From Bryobacter aggregatus MPL3 (lineage in GTDB: Bacteria; Acidobacteriota; Terriglobia; Bryobacterales; Bryobacteraceae), in the NCBI RefSeq assembly GCF_000702445.1, contig NZ_JNIF01000004.1:992001-1056000 (forward strand): DNA of 64,000 nucleotides, written 5' to 3'. Below are positions 1 through 8,267 of the stretch, in pieces. Each line of letters opens with the position of its first letter. Position 1 is the first letter of the stretch. Under the pieces are notes generated by a model that was given only the letters and a program-made list of their open reading frames with translations, was not told the origin of the DNA and did not search any database. The position numbers and the translations under genes are program-made.

Positions 1-464
1 CGCTCCGCCGTCATCCCTTCGGCCAGGGCATCGACAAAGTGTGGCTGTCTCCATAGGGTCCAATCGGGCGGCGCCATCTCAGTGCGAATCACATCATGGG
101 GCATCGCATCAAGACACTTTTCGGGAGATCCATAACAGGTCTTGATCTCGACGGTTGTGGTCCCGAAGGCAAGCATCATCGCGATCTGGCGCTCGATTGA
201 AGCACGGAGCTCTTCCGGCTGGGCTGCCGCCACAGCGCGGCAACGATCCTCGAAGCTGCCGTGCATCTGTCCCATGTTGGCGAGATGCGTGTGGCAATCG
301 ACAAAGCCTGGCATCACGACGCGGCGCTCGGCGTCGACATCAGCCCGGGGCGCCGAGGCCATCGAGCCAAAGCGGATGACGACACCCTGGTCCACTTCGA
401 GAAAAGCATTGTGGAGCGGCTCCGTTTCGAGCGTGAGTAGCGTTCCGATGTTCGCGATGATCAT
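1..464 (-). CDS. Amidohydrolase, imidazolonepropionase-like (N-terminal part, cut by window edge)
   Basis: About 154 residues are visible before the reading frame runs off the left edge without a stop. The opening is the small beta-sandwich typical of amidohydrolases, followed by the metal-binding strand MPGFVDCHTHL (HxH) and then GTTTVEIKTCYG, which resembles GTTTVEAKSGYG of imidazolonepropionase (HutI). From family knowledge it should hydrolyse a cyclic amide, with cytosolic location (no signal peptide). The exact substrate cannot be decided because the remaining metal ligands lie outside. The ATG at 464 overlaps the stop of the upstream BNR gene as ATGA, so the two are probably translationally coupled. 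No other histidine-degradation gene is visible here. Confidence 0.8.
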   Translation of the reverse strand, partial: MIIANIGTLLTLETEPLHNAFLEVDQGVVIRFGSMASAPRADVDAERRVVMPGFVDCHTHLANMGQMHGSFEDRCRAVAAAQPEELRASIERQIAMMLAFGTTTVEIKTCYGSPEKCLDAMPHDVIRTEMAPPDWTLWRQPHFVDALAEGMTAE

Positions 465-1564
465 CGCAAGGACAGAATGGTTGCTTGATCGAGAGCTGCG
501 AATACTTTGCCGGACGGCGTTGCCGAGAGATACACGCGCTGCGCCGCAGCACGGTAATCGACGGCAAGGTCTGTCCAATTCACATAATCCTTCGAATGCA
601 GGATCCGTACCTTCGTAGGGACAGGCAGATTGCCCAGCCGCTCCGTACAGGCAAGATAGACCCCATCGCCTGGCAGATAGAGGATGTCGTGAACGTCTGC
701 ATCCTTGACACGCAAGAGCTTCTCGCCCTTTCGTTTGCTGGTGGGATAGAAGGAGTACACTTCCCCACCGTAGGAGAAGGACTTCTCATACTTCACCAGC
801 ATAAAACCAGTGCCATCGCTTCCAACCACGCTGCGATGGATCTGGCCGAAGGTGGATGCGTCCTGAGCGCTCCAAGAGAGGCCGCCGTCCCCAGTTTCCA
901 GGCTCACCATGAGCTTTGGCGTTACACGCCTGCCCACCCGCTCTGGCTCCATCCATCCCGGTAAGCGCTCCGGAGTGGTCGTCTCGGAGCTTCCCATGAC
1001 AATGCCGACTTTGTTGTTCCAGAAGGCAATCAGACGGTAGGCCAGGTTCTCGCTATTGCCCTTGGCCTGCGCTCCTTCGGGCACATGGCGCCAAGTCTTG
1101 CCGCCATCCGAGCTGCGCATGAAGGTCTTTTTCTCACCGATGAGAAAACCGTTCTCAGCATCCAGGAAGTGAAGCTTGCGCGCTTCCTTCTTTTTCGAGA
1201 GCTTGCGCCAATCGCGGCCGGCTTCCGCGCTGAACCAGATCTCGCCCTTGTCGCTGACCGCCCATAGCAAAGAGTCGTCCAACACAAAGAGGGATTCAGG
1301 AATGAACTTTAACTCCGACTGTGTCCAGGTGTTTCCACCATCGTCAGTCGCCAGTTGAATGCCCTTGAAGCCGGAACCGCGATGGCTGAGTCCACCGAGA
1401 GCCCAACCGCGGCGATCCGATCCAAAAGCGAAGTCCACCAGCAACAGAACCGAATCCGGCGCCACATAGTGGAAAACTCTCGCAAACTTTGGACCGGCTG
1501 CAAAGACGGGCAAAGCCGCAAACAGGGCGCGGCGGCTAAGATGCAGCGGCTGCGACAAGGGCAC
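461..1564 (-). CDS. Exported BNR/Asp-box (YCF48-like) beta-propeller protein
   Basis: A 367-residue protein starting at GTG. The N-terminus (SRRALFAALPVFAAG) is a twin-arginine-like or Sec signal peptide. The body carries Asp-box style turns such as DDGGNTWT and SSDGGKTWR, recurring every 45-60 residues with tryptophans, as in YCF48/photosystem II stability-factor-like beta-propellers and sialidase-type BNR proteins. The sialidase catalytic set is not recognisable, so an enzyme role is not claimed. A structural or binding role outside the cytoplasm is likely. Its start overlaps the GAF gene by 29 bp and its stop overlaps the amidohydrolase start, within a long leftward directon. Confidence 0.7.
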   Translation of the reverse strand: MPLSQPLHLSRRALFAALPVFAAGPKFARVFHYVAPDSVLLLVDFAFGSDRRGWALGGLSHRGSGFKGIQLATDDGGNTWTQSELKFIPESLFVLDDSLLWAVSDKGEIWFSAEAGRDWRKLSKKKEARKLHFLDAENGFLIGEKKTFMRSSDGGKTWRHVPEGAQAKGNSENLAYRLIAFWNNKVGIVMGSSETTTPERLPGWMEPERVGRRVTPKLMVSLETGDGGLSWSAQDASTFGQIHRSVVGSDGTGFMLVKYEKSFSYGGEVYSFYPTSKRKGEKLLRVKDADVHDILYLPGDGVYLACTERLGNLPVPTKVRILHSKDYVNWTDLAVDYRAAAQRVYLSATPSGKVFAALDQATILSLR

Positions 1565-2114
1565 CCACTTCCTCGGAAGTCACACCACTCTCCAGCCGGG
1601 CCAGACTCAACAGCACGCCCACTTGTTCGCCAACCGTAGTCAGGGTTTCCATTTCCTCGCCTGTGAAGACATGCGGTTTGCGATGTTGCACGTTGATGAC
1701 ACCCACTACCTTATTGCGTGCAATGATCGGTGCGGATAGGAAGGCCTCATACTGATCTTCCGGCAATTCGGCAAAGCCCTTAAATCTAGGATCTGTAAAG
1801 GCCTCTTTGCTGATGGCAACCAGCCGACGCTCGCGGGCCACCCAGCCCGTAAGACCTTCGTCCAGACGCAAACGCAAATTGCCGAGAGTTCCCGGCGAGG
1901 GGTTGTTCGAAGAACACAAGAGCAGGTCGCCCTTGTCCAGCAAGTACAGCAGACAAGAGTCCCCACGCATGAATTCCAATACCAACGCGTTAATACCAGC
2001 CAGCACTTGCTTCAGGTTCAAGTCCTTGACCATGAAGCGGCTGATCTTCTGAAAAACACGCAGTTGTTGCTGCGCGAGATCCAGTTGTCGTTCCAGCTCT
2101 TTTACCTTGGACAC
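1536..2114 (-). CDS. GAF-domain protein
   Basis: A 192-residue cytosolic protein. A short N-terminal coiled coil (about residues 1-25, heptad-like KELERQLDLAQQQL) leads into a single GAF domain (about 25-170) with the usual core DEGLTGWVARERR and SAPIIARNKVVGVINVQ. No output domain (kinase, cyclase, HTH) is attached, so it is a free-standing small-molecule sensor or a partner in a complex, possibly dimerising through the coiled coil. The start is GTG; its C-terminus overlaps the next gene by 29 bp. Ligand unknown. Confidence 0.8.
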   Translation of the reverse strand: MSKVKELERQLDLAQQQLRVFQKISRFMVKDLNLKQVLAGINALVLEFMRGDSCLLYLLDKGDLLLCSSNNPSPGTLGNLRLRLDEGLTGWVARERRLVAISKEAFTDPRFKGFAELPEDQYEAFLSAPIIARNKVVGVINVQHRKPHVFTGEEMETLTTVGEQVGVLLSLARLESGVTSEEVGALVAAAAS

Positions 2115-2121
2115 TTCTCTA

Positions 2122-2982
2122 TTATCGCAGGCGCTTCTTCTTATAGTCTTCGTATTCTTTCTTCAGCGCCGGGTCCTTGGGAGTGGGGTAAAGGTCGGTC
2201 GATTTGTAGTGGCCTTTCGAGAACTTATCTTTCGTCCATTCGTCGTGAATGTGAGTTTCTTCGGCGGTTTGCAGAATCTTTTCGATCAGATGTGGCGGCA
2301 CGAAGTAAACACCGGTACGGTCGCCGAACACAATGTCGCCCGGCATCACGACCGCATTGCCGATCCGCACTGGCACGTTGTAGCCGGTGAGCATGATGTC
2401 GCGCACCGCGGACGGATGGACGCCGCGATAGTAGATATTCATCTGCATCGGGAAGATGCCTTCGAGATCGCGAATCGCTCCATCCACCACAAAGCCATTG
2501 CCGGTGGCGCTATGGATGGCGGCTGCCAGATTGTCGCCCACGAGTGTGCCGCCTTCGATCTTGGAGAAGAGGTCGGCCACCAGCACATCGCCGGGCTGCA
2601 ATTGATCGATCACGCGCTGGTGCTCGCTCTTTGCCCAACCACGATCGCTCGCGCCCTTGTCTTCCACTTCCATGATGTCTTCGCGGGCCGGCATGAACTG
2701 CGCCGTCACCGCGCGGCCAATCAGCTTCATGCCGGAGTGCAGTTGCTGGAAGTCTCCGGCATAAGTATTCTGATAGCCTGAGCTATTCAGGATCTTCCAG
2801 ATCTCTTCGACCGACAGGCCCTTCATCTTCTCGAGAACTGCGTCAGGCACCTTGGGGCGCCCATCTGCAAATCGTTCATACGGATTCTTCGCGGTGTACT
2901 GAATCATCTGGTCTTTGCTAAACAGATGCACTTGCGCACTCGCAGAAAACGCGAGCAAGAAGACGAGGGCCAGCCGGGACAT
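2122..2982 (-). CDS. RraA-like / demethylmenaquinone methyltransferase-like family protein, exported
   Basis: A 286-residue protein with a Sec signal (MSRLALVFLLAFSASAQ), then a domain of the RraA/HMG-aldolase family. The core GDNLAAAIHSATGNGFVVDG followed by AIRD matches the family pattern of a glycine-rich turn and a DG-x-x-RD motif, where aldolase members bind a divalent metal and pyruvate. RraA relatives are normally about 160-230 residues and cytosolic; the signal peptide and roughly 90-residue N-terminal extension are unusual and suggest a periplasmic lyase or binding role. The GGAG about 5 nt before the ATG supports the start. Substrate not predictable. Confidence 0.75.
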   Translation of the reverse strand: MSRLALVFLLAFSASAQVHLFSKDQMIQYTAKNPYERFADGRPKVPDAVLEKMKGLSVEEIWKILNSSGYQNTYAGDFQQLHSGMKLIGRAVTAQFMPAREDIMEVEDKGASDRGWAKSEHQRVIDQLQPGDVLVADLFSKIEGGTLVGDNLAAAIHSATGNGFVVDGAIRDLEGIFPMQMNIYYRGVHPSAVRDIMLTGYNVPVRIGNAVVMPGDIVFGDRTGVYFVPPHLIEKILQTAEETHIHDEWTKDKFSKGHYKSTDLYPTPKDPALKKEYEDYKKKRLR

Positions 2983-2990
2983 GAGTTCTC

Positions 2991-4157
2991 CTATTTGCCT
3001 GAGAGGGCAGCTACGCCAGGCAGTTCGAGACCACTGAGGAACTCGAGGCTGGCGCCACCGCCTGTGGACACGTGAGAAACTCTATCACTGATCCCCGCAG
3101 TCTTGACAGCCTTTTCGCTATCGCCACCGCCCACCACGCTGATCGCACCCTTGTCGGTTGCTTCTGCCACCGCATTGGCAACAGCCATCGTGCCCTTGTC
3201 AAAGGGAGGCATTTCAAACACGCCCATCGGTCCGTTCCAGATGATGGTACGCGCGGCAGAGATCGTTGCGACATAGGCTTCGATCGTCTTCGGGCCGATG
3301 TCGAGCGCCATCTGGCCATCAGGAATCTGGTCTACCGTGGCGTAGCCTGCATCAGCCTTGAATTCCGGGCTGACGGCGTGGTCCACTGGCAGCATCAACT
3401 TATCGCCGGAGGTGGCAAGCAACTCCTTTGCCAAGTCGAGCTTATCTTCCTCCACCAGACTCTTGCCGATCGGCAGGCCCTGGCTCTTGAGGAAGGTGTA
3501 GGCCATTGCGCCACCGATCAGAAGCTTGTCAGTCACCTTGAGCAGGTTCTGGATCACTTCGATCTTGTCGCTCACCTTGGCGCCGCCAATGATGGCAACC
3601 GAAGGATGTTCGGGGTTGGCCGTAACGCGCGTGAGGTAGTCGAGTTCCTTGTCCATCAGCAGGCCCGCCGCGGCCTGGGGGACAAACTGGATGATGCCCA
3701 CGGTTGAGGCATGGGCACGATGCGCGGCGCCAAAGGCGTCGTTGATGTATACGTCGATTCCTTCAGCGAGTTGCTTTGAGAAGGCCGCGTCGTTGGCTTC
3801 TTCTTCGGCGTGGAAACGCAGGTTCTCGAGCAGCAGCACAGAGCCGGGAGCGGGCTTCGTGACGCCGATGCAGTCCTTGGCCATTTCGACCGGCTTCTTC
3901 AGAATTTCGCTGAGGCGGACGGCAATCGGGGCCAAGCTCATCTCTGCGTTCGGCTTGCCCTTGGGCCGGCCCAGATGGCTGGCGAGAACGACGGCAGCGC
4001 CTTGCTCGAGAGCGTATTCGATGGTGGGGACGGAGGCGCGGATGCGCTTGTCCGATGTGATCTCTTTACCGCCGTTGGTGAGCGGAACGTTGAAGTCAAC
4101 GCGAATGAAAACTGTCTTGCCCTTGAGGTCAAGATCGCGAATGGATAGCTTTGCCAT
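2991..4157 (-). CDS. pgk: Phosphoglycerate kinase
   Basis: A 388-residue cytosolic enzyme converting 1,3-bisphosphoglycerate and ADP to 3-phosphoglycerate and ATP in glycolysis. Diagnostic features are the N-terminal substrate site KTVFIRVDFNVPL, the SHLGRPKGK loop, the basic patch with HAST, and the C-terminal nucleotide-binding GGGDSEKAV and STGGGASLEFL. Length is normal for a bacterial monomeric enzyme. It lies 8 bp upstream of the RraA-like gene and 15 bp downstream of the BadF-type kinase, not next to gapA or tpiA as is common, so its glycolytic partners must be elsewhere. Confidence 0.97.
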   Translation of the reverse strand: MAKLSIRDLDLKGKTVFIRVDFNVPLTNGGKEITSDKRIRASVPTIEYALEQGAAVVLASHLGRPKGKPNAEMSLAPIAVRLSEILKKPVEMAKDCIGVTKPAPGSVLLLENLRFHAEEEANDAAFSKQLAEGIDVYINDAFGAAHRAHASTVGIIQFVPQAAAGLLMDKELDYLTRVTANPEHPSVAIIGGAKVSDKIEVIQNLLKVTDKLLIGGAMAYTFLKSQGLPIGKSLVEEDKLDLAKELLATSGDKLMLPVDHAVSPEFKADAGYATVDQIPDGQMALDIGPKTIEAYVATISAARTIIWNGPMGVFEMPPFDKGTMAVANAVAEATDKGAISVVGGGDSEKAVKTAGISDRVSHVSTGGGASLEFLSGLELPGVAALSGK

Positions 4158-4172
4158 GTATCGTATTCAATT

Positions 4173-5087
4173 TTACTTCTCTGCCTTTGGCAGATGAGCC
4201 GTGAGGACCGGATTGCCTGCCATTCGCCATGCTTCGATGAGTGCGCCCGAGGCTGGACCATACAGCGGGTCCTGTGTATTCTCGACCAGCATCTCGAAGC
4301 GGGCCCGCAGAATTTCGCTGTTGTAGACATTGCCCACCGGGCAGACCACTGGCTTTTCATCCGGCGCAAACAGCGTGCTGCGGACGCTCGAAGCAAAGCC
4401 CGCCAGCGCTTGCGCGGCCCGGTTGAGGATGCCAATGGCGATCGGGTCGCCTTCGCGCGCCGCTTGATCGACAAGCTTTGAATAGGAGGCGATCAAGGGA
4501 CGCGGAAAATCGCTCGTATAGAGGCGATGCACGAGATCGTTTGCGTCTTCGGAGTGCGTCATCGCCAGCAGCTTCTCGCGCAGCGAAGTGGCCGGTCCCC
4601 AGCCCTCTTCCATGCGCAGACTGGCGCGCACCGCCTCTCTTGTGATGTCGAAGCCACCGCCTTCATCGCCGAAGATGTAGCCCCAGCCTCCGGCCCGCCT
4701 CAATTCCCCGCGGGCATTCCGGCCATAGGCGATGGAGCCCGTTCCGCCGACAACGATGATGCCGGGTTCTCCTCCCGTCGCGCCAGTCAGCGCAATCAGG
4801 CCATCGTTGGTGACGGAATACTGCTCGGCGGCGATCATCTGGCGCACTAGCGCTTCCTTGTCCTTGGGCCCACCGCTGAAACCCAGGCAAGCGGCGCGAA
4901 AACGAAGCCGGGCGTGGCTCCCCAGACAACCGAGAATCGCATTCTCGAACTTGGCCCGGCCATCGCCGGTTTTGACATGGTTGCAGGGGCCGCCTTTGCC
5001 AATGTGCAGGATGTGGCCGTTCTCGTCTGCGATGATGGCCGTCGTGCTCGATTGGCCGCCGTCAACGCCCAGGAAGTATTGAGTCAT
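4173..5087 (-). CDS. BadF/BadG/BcrA/BcrD ATPase-family kinase (N-acetylglucosamine-kinase-like)
   Basis: A 304-residue protein of the ASKHA (actin/hexokinase) fold. The phosphate-1 loop YFLGVDGGQSSTTAIIAD and the phosphate-2/adenosine segments GIIVVGGTGSIAYG and GDEGGGFDI are clear. These match the eukaryote-like GlcNAc kinase group better than the Fe-S activators of dehydratases, because no CxxC cluster is seen. Likely reaction: phosphorylation of an amino sugar, perhaps from peptidoglycan recycling. Its start lies inside the end of the membrane-protein gene (26 bp overlap), implying coupling. Confidence 0.85.
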   Translation of the reverse strand: MTQYFLGVDGGQSSTTAIIADENGHILHIGKGGPCNHVKTGDGRAKFENAILGCLGSHARLRFRAACLGFSGGPKDKEALVRQMIAAEQYSVTNDGLIALTGATGGEPGIIVVGGTGSIAYGRNARGELRRAGGWGYIFGDEGGGFDITREAVRASLRMEEGWGPATSLREKLLAMTHSEDANDLVHRLYTSDFPRPLIASYSKLVDQAAREGDPIAIGILNRAAQALAGFASSVRSTLFAPDEKPVVCPVGNVYNSEILRARFEMLVENTQDPLYGPASGALIEAWRMAGNPVLTAHLPKAEK

Positions 5088-7089
5088 TCCAACGATAGAG
5101 TCTCACGCTTCCCCGTTCGGCGACGAGCGTGATCTGCCAGAGCGCCGCATTGTCGATCATGTCCTGCGCGTTGAAGTCGCGCTGATCGATCGCAACGTAG
5201 TGAATCCCCTGGCTCTGCATATAACGGCGGGCTTCCGCGCGAAAATCGGCTGCATGTGGAGTCATCTCCCGCGTGCAACCTTTCAACTCGACCTCCCACT
5301 GGTCACCGCTGCCCCAAACGTTGTAAGGCCCGGCGCCGCTGAGCTGGCAGAAGTCAGCAGCCTTCACTGGTCCCCAGGAGCGCCAGCGGCTGAGCCAATT
5401 GCCATCACGCAGCAAACCTGCATCCCAGGGCATGCGATTGCAGTACGCGCTTTCCGGCCGCGGCTCGATCTCGATGATGCTCCAGGTGTTTGTCGTGTCC
5501 TTTGCGATCTCAATTTTGGATGTCGGGCAGTGGTACAGGAATCGCGGCTGGTAGGCTTCGTAGCTGGGAGCAACCATCGCGTGCTGCATCTTCAGGCCGA
5601 TCGTACTTTGGTAGCCCACGATCAGGTTGCGTGAGCAGTAGCTGTCGGAGACCGGAGAGTGCAGGTAGACACTCTGGCCCACGGGAACAAAGGTTTCAAT
5701 CATCCGTGCCGCCACATAGCCTGGGCTCTTTCGCACCAGGAACCCCTCTTCGGTCTCGATGCGAAGCGCCGCACGCCATGGCGCCTTCTCCAGCCGCCAG
5801 CAATAAGGCGAAGTGAAGAGAGACATCACACTGGGCCAGGCGAGAATCGCCGCAGCCAGGACAGAAACAGGCGCAAGGCGTGGAAAGGTCTCATATAGCG
5901 CGAGCGCCAGCAGCGGCATGGCAGGAATCAGAAAGCGCGTGCCGAGATTGAGCGGATAAAGCAGCAGCACACAGGCGGCGGCAAAGAGATAGCGGCGCAC
6001 TTTGGCTTGGCGGACACCAAGCAGCGCCGCGACAAACAGAATGGCGACCGGCCCCAGGGTTCCACTCAGCTGTGGGCCACCCAGAAACACTTCCTTCGCC
6101 CAAGCGAGCGGCCCACTCAGGTCGTAATGGCGAAAGTAGCTGCGATAGTCGTTCTCGAAATCGACATTGAACCAGGGGTTGGCAAACCAGGCATTGAAGA
6201 AGGGGGCGAGCGGATTGCCCGACCAAAGCCAATTCTTCACCAGCCAGGGCAGCGCACAAATTGATGCGAGCAACCAGCGCGGCCAGGCACGCCAACTGGG
6301 CAATAAGAAAAGCAGCGCTACCACACCGGTGTACTTGATCGAGAAGGCAAAGCCTGCGAGCAGCGCCGCCGTGCTCACCCAGGCCAATTGATTCGTCTGC
6401 CGCCAGCGCTCCATCGCGAGCGCACAGCCCAGTACCACCACCGCCAGCGCAACATCGTTATAGGCGCTGATGCCATCGATGCCCACCACCGGCATCAGAA
6501 ACACAACCAGGCCTGCCAGCCAGCCACGCAGTCCGGCATGGGCCGCTAAGAGGAGCGGCAGGAGCAGCAGGAAACTGAAGTGCACCAGAGCCGCTGCCGA
6601 ATGCCGTCCGATCGAATAGGCAAACAGAAACAGCATCTCCAGACCTTGCGAGAGGTAGGCGTACATGTTGGTCGCAAACCAAACGAAGCCATGTTCGCGA
6701 TAGTAACGGGCCACCAGGCCGAGGTGATAGCTCATGCCGTCTGGCGAGATCTCAGGGGCCATGGCGTGGCTGAGATAGAACAGGACATAGGCAAGAAACG
6801 GAATCGCCGACCAGTGCCAGAGCGGCTTCGGCAGTTGCGGCAGATGCCGATACAGACTGAGGCAGGCGAGCACCGCCACGCCGTAGATCACACCCTTGCG
6901 GATCAGCCCCAGGGAGGCGAGCGTAAACATCGTCAGGCTGAGTCCGGCGGCGCCAAGCAGGAAGCGATAGCACAGGTCTTCCCATCCTTCTACTTCAAGC
7001 TGCAGTGCCCGCTTCACCCAGGTTCCCATCGCGACACAGCTCGCGACCGTGAGTATCCAACCAAGAAGCAGATAGAAAACAGCGCTCAT
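5062..7089 (-). CDS. Multi-pass GT-C type glycosyltransferase-like membrane protein
   Basis: A 675-residue protein with about 11-12 hydrophobic segments in the first 430 residues and a soluble C-terminal domain of about 240 residues. The first periplasmic loop contains SPDGMSYHLGLVARY, resembling the acidic loop of GT39/ArnT-type (GT-C) enzymes that use polyprenyl-phosphate sugars. The family assignment rests on topology and this loop, so donor and acceptor are unknown. Start ATG overlaps the lipoprotein stop as ATGA (7086-7089), indicating one transcript. The C-terminal domain may recognise the acceptor. Confidence 0.65.
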   Translation of the reverse strand: MSAVFYLLLGWILTVASCVAMGTWVKRALQLEVEGWEDLCYRFLLGAAGLSLTMFTLASLGLIRKGVIYGVAVLACLSLYRHLPQLPKPLWHWSAIPFLAYVLFYLSHAMAPEISPDGMSYHLGLVARYYREHGFVWFATNMYAYLSQGLEMLFLFAYSIGRHSAAALVHFSFLLLLPLLLAAHAGLRGWLAGLVVFLMPVVGIDGISAYNDVALAVVVLGCALAMERWRQTNQLAWVSTAALLAGFAFSIKYTGVVALLFLLPSWRAWPRWLLASICALPWLVKNWLWSGNPLAPFFNAWFANPWFNVDFENDYRSYFRHYDLSGPLAWAKEVFLGGPQLSGTLGPVAILFVAALLGVRQAKVRRYLFAAACVLLLYPLNLGTRFLIPAMPLLALALYETFPRLAPVSVLAAAILAWPSVMSLFTSPYCWRLEKAPWRAALRIETEEGFLVRKSPGYVAARMIETFVPVGQSVYLHSPVSDSYCSRNLIVGYQSTIGLKMQHAMVAPSYEAYQPRFLYHCPTSKIEIAKDTTNTWSIIEIEPRPESAYCNRMPWDAGLLRDGNWLSRWRSWGPVKAADFCQLSGAGPYNVWGSGDQWEVELKGCTREMTPHAADFRAEARRYMQSQGIHYVAIDQRDFNAQDMIDNAALWQITLVAERGSVRLYRWNDSILPGR

Positions 7090-7556
7090 CGGCGAATGAA
7101 GCCGGCACGGATCAGGCCGACCCCAGCCTCACTCTCGATCTCGACCAGTGTGGCGGTGCCAGGAACAAAATTCGCCGGATCGGCTGGCGCTTCAAAATGA
7201 TGGACAACGCCAGGCGCCGCACTCTCGCGGCCCACTTCGAGCGCATTCCATTTGATCCGCACGACCTGAGCGACGGGCGAAACGTAATCGATGCTCAGAG
7301 TCTGATTCGACGGGTCCAGCACTTGGAAGCGAAGCGCGGCAAAAGGAGCTGTCTTGCGCTTCTCTCCATCGAAGGCGGCGGGATTGATGCCCCAGGCGAA
7401 GTGGGCAGGAACGGCACCGTCCTTCATTTCGATAAACGCTTTCAGTCCGCGTGGATCCGGGCCCGTGTCGGCCTGGCGTGCGCGCTCGGGAGCAAATTGA
7501 TTCGGAAAATTCACACATCCGGTCAGGCAGAGACTGAACAACAAAAGGCTACGCAT
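7086..7556 (-). CDS. Small putative lipoprotein
   Basis: A 156-residue protein. The start at 7556 is chosen because MRSLLLFSLCLTGCVNFPNQ is a textbook lipoprotein signal with lipobox LTGC; longer in-frame extensions run antisense-free but out of frame through nth and are not plausible. The mature part is beta-rich and hydrophilic, with no family I recognise. Being sandwiched between nth (8-bp overlap) and the GT-C gene (ATGA overlap) suggests it may be an accessory of the latter at the membrane surface. Confidence 0.7.
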   Translation of the reverse strand: MRSLLLFSLCLTGCVNFPNQFAPERARQADTGPDPRGLKAFIEMKDGAVPAHFAWGINPAAFDGEKRKTAPFAALRFQVLDPSNQTLSIDYVSPVAQVVRIKWNALEVGRESAAPGVVHHFEAPADPANFVPGTATLVEIESEAGVGLIRAGFIRR

Positions 7557-8229
7557 TCTTGTCCTCGGCATAGCAGAGTGGGTTGAGCGGACAATCAAAA
7601 CACTGGGGCTTGCGGGCCTTGCAATGGCCACGGCCATGGTGGATGAGTTGATGGCTGAAGCTGATCCAACGTTCCTGCGGAAGAATCGCCACCAGATCGC
7701 GCTCAATTTTGACGGGGTCGGTGTTGCGCGTGAGATCGAGACGCTGGGAGATCCGCGAAACATGGGTGTCCACCACCACGCCTGTGGCCATTCCAAATGC
7801 AGTTCCAAGAACCACATTGGCTGTCTTGCGCGCTGCCCCGGGGACGGTGAGCAGTGCGTCGATATCCTGCGGAATCTCGCCCCCATACACGCTGAGGATG
7901 CGACGGGCCGCGCCAATGATGTTCTTCGCTTTGTTGTTGTAAAAGCCGGTCGAATAGATGTCTCTGCCCAGTTCTTCTGCCGAGGCAGCCGCAAAATCTT
8001 CCATCGTCGGATACTTCGCAAACAGATCGGGCGTGACCTTGTTCACTCGCTCATCGGTACATTGGGCGGAGAGAATTGTTGCCACCAGGAGTTCCCACGG
8101 ATTGGTGTGGTGCAGGGCGCAAGTCACATTCGGGTACATCTCATCCAAGGTGGCGAGAATCGCGTCCAGCCGAATTTGTCTTTCCGCTTTGCTGCGGGGG
8201 CGTTTCGGCCGGACCAACGAAGTGCTCAT
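7549..8229 (-). CDS. nth: Endonuclease III (DNA glycosylase/AP lyase)
   Basis: A 226-residue base-excision-repair enzyme removing oxidised pyrimidines. Visible features: helix-hairpin-helix TVPGAARKTANVV with catalytic Lys135, the catalytic Asp154 in VVDTHVSR, and a [4Fe-4S] loop with Cys203, 210, 213 and 219 in the C-x6-C-x2-C-x5-C spacing. The hairpin reads PGAAR rather than the usual PGVGR/PGVAR, a conservative change. It is the first gene of the nine-gene leftward cluster; its ATG faces the divergent TPR membrane gene only a few tens of bp away. Confidence 0.95.
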   Translation of the reverse strand: MSTSLVRPKRPRSKAERQIRLDAILATLDEMYPNVTCALHHTNPWELLVATILSAQCTDERVNKVTPDLFAKYPTMEDFAAASAEELGRDIYSTGFYNNKAKNIIGAARRILSVYGGEIPQDIDALLTVPGAARKTANVVLGTAFGMATGVVVDTHVSRISQRLDLTRNTDPVKIERDLVAILPQERWISFSHQLIHHGRGHCKARKPQCFDCPLNPLCYAEDKNA

Positions 8230-8267
8230 GCGAAACTAGCAGAATAACATCGGCCTTCTATCCGCGA

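Noticed and set aside
130-135. Changed hairpin PGAAR in Nth (seen at about 7830 bp) as loss of function
   Set aside because: Related bacterial enzymes carry PGVAR; catalytic Lys, Asp and the four Cys are intact.
2107-2781. A 224-codon rightward frame
   Set aside because: Antisense to the RraA-like gene, which has a signal peptide, a ribosome site and family motifs.
7557-8021. In-frame upstream extension of the lipoprotein gene
   Set aside because: Runs through nth in another frame with no sensible sequence; the lipobox signal starts at 7556.
8076-8267. Upstream ATG for the TMTC-like gene at 8076
   Set aside because: Would overlap nth by 150 bp antisense and add hydrophilic sequence before a membrane helix; a downstream TTG is preferred though unproven.
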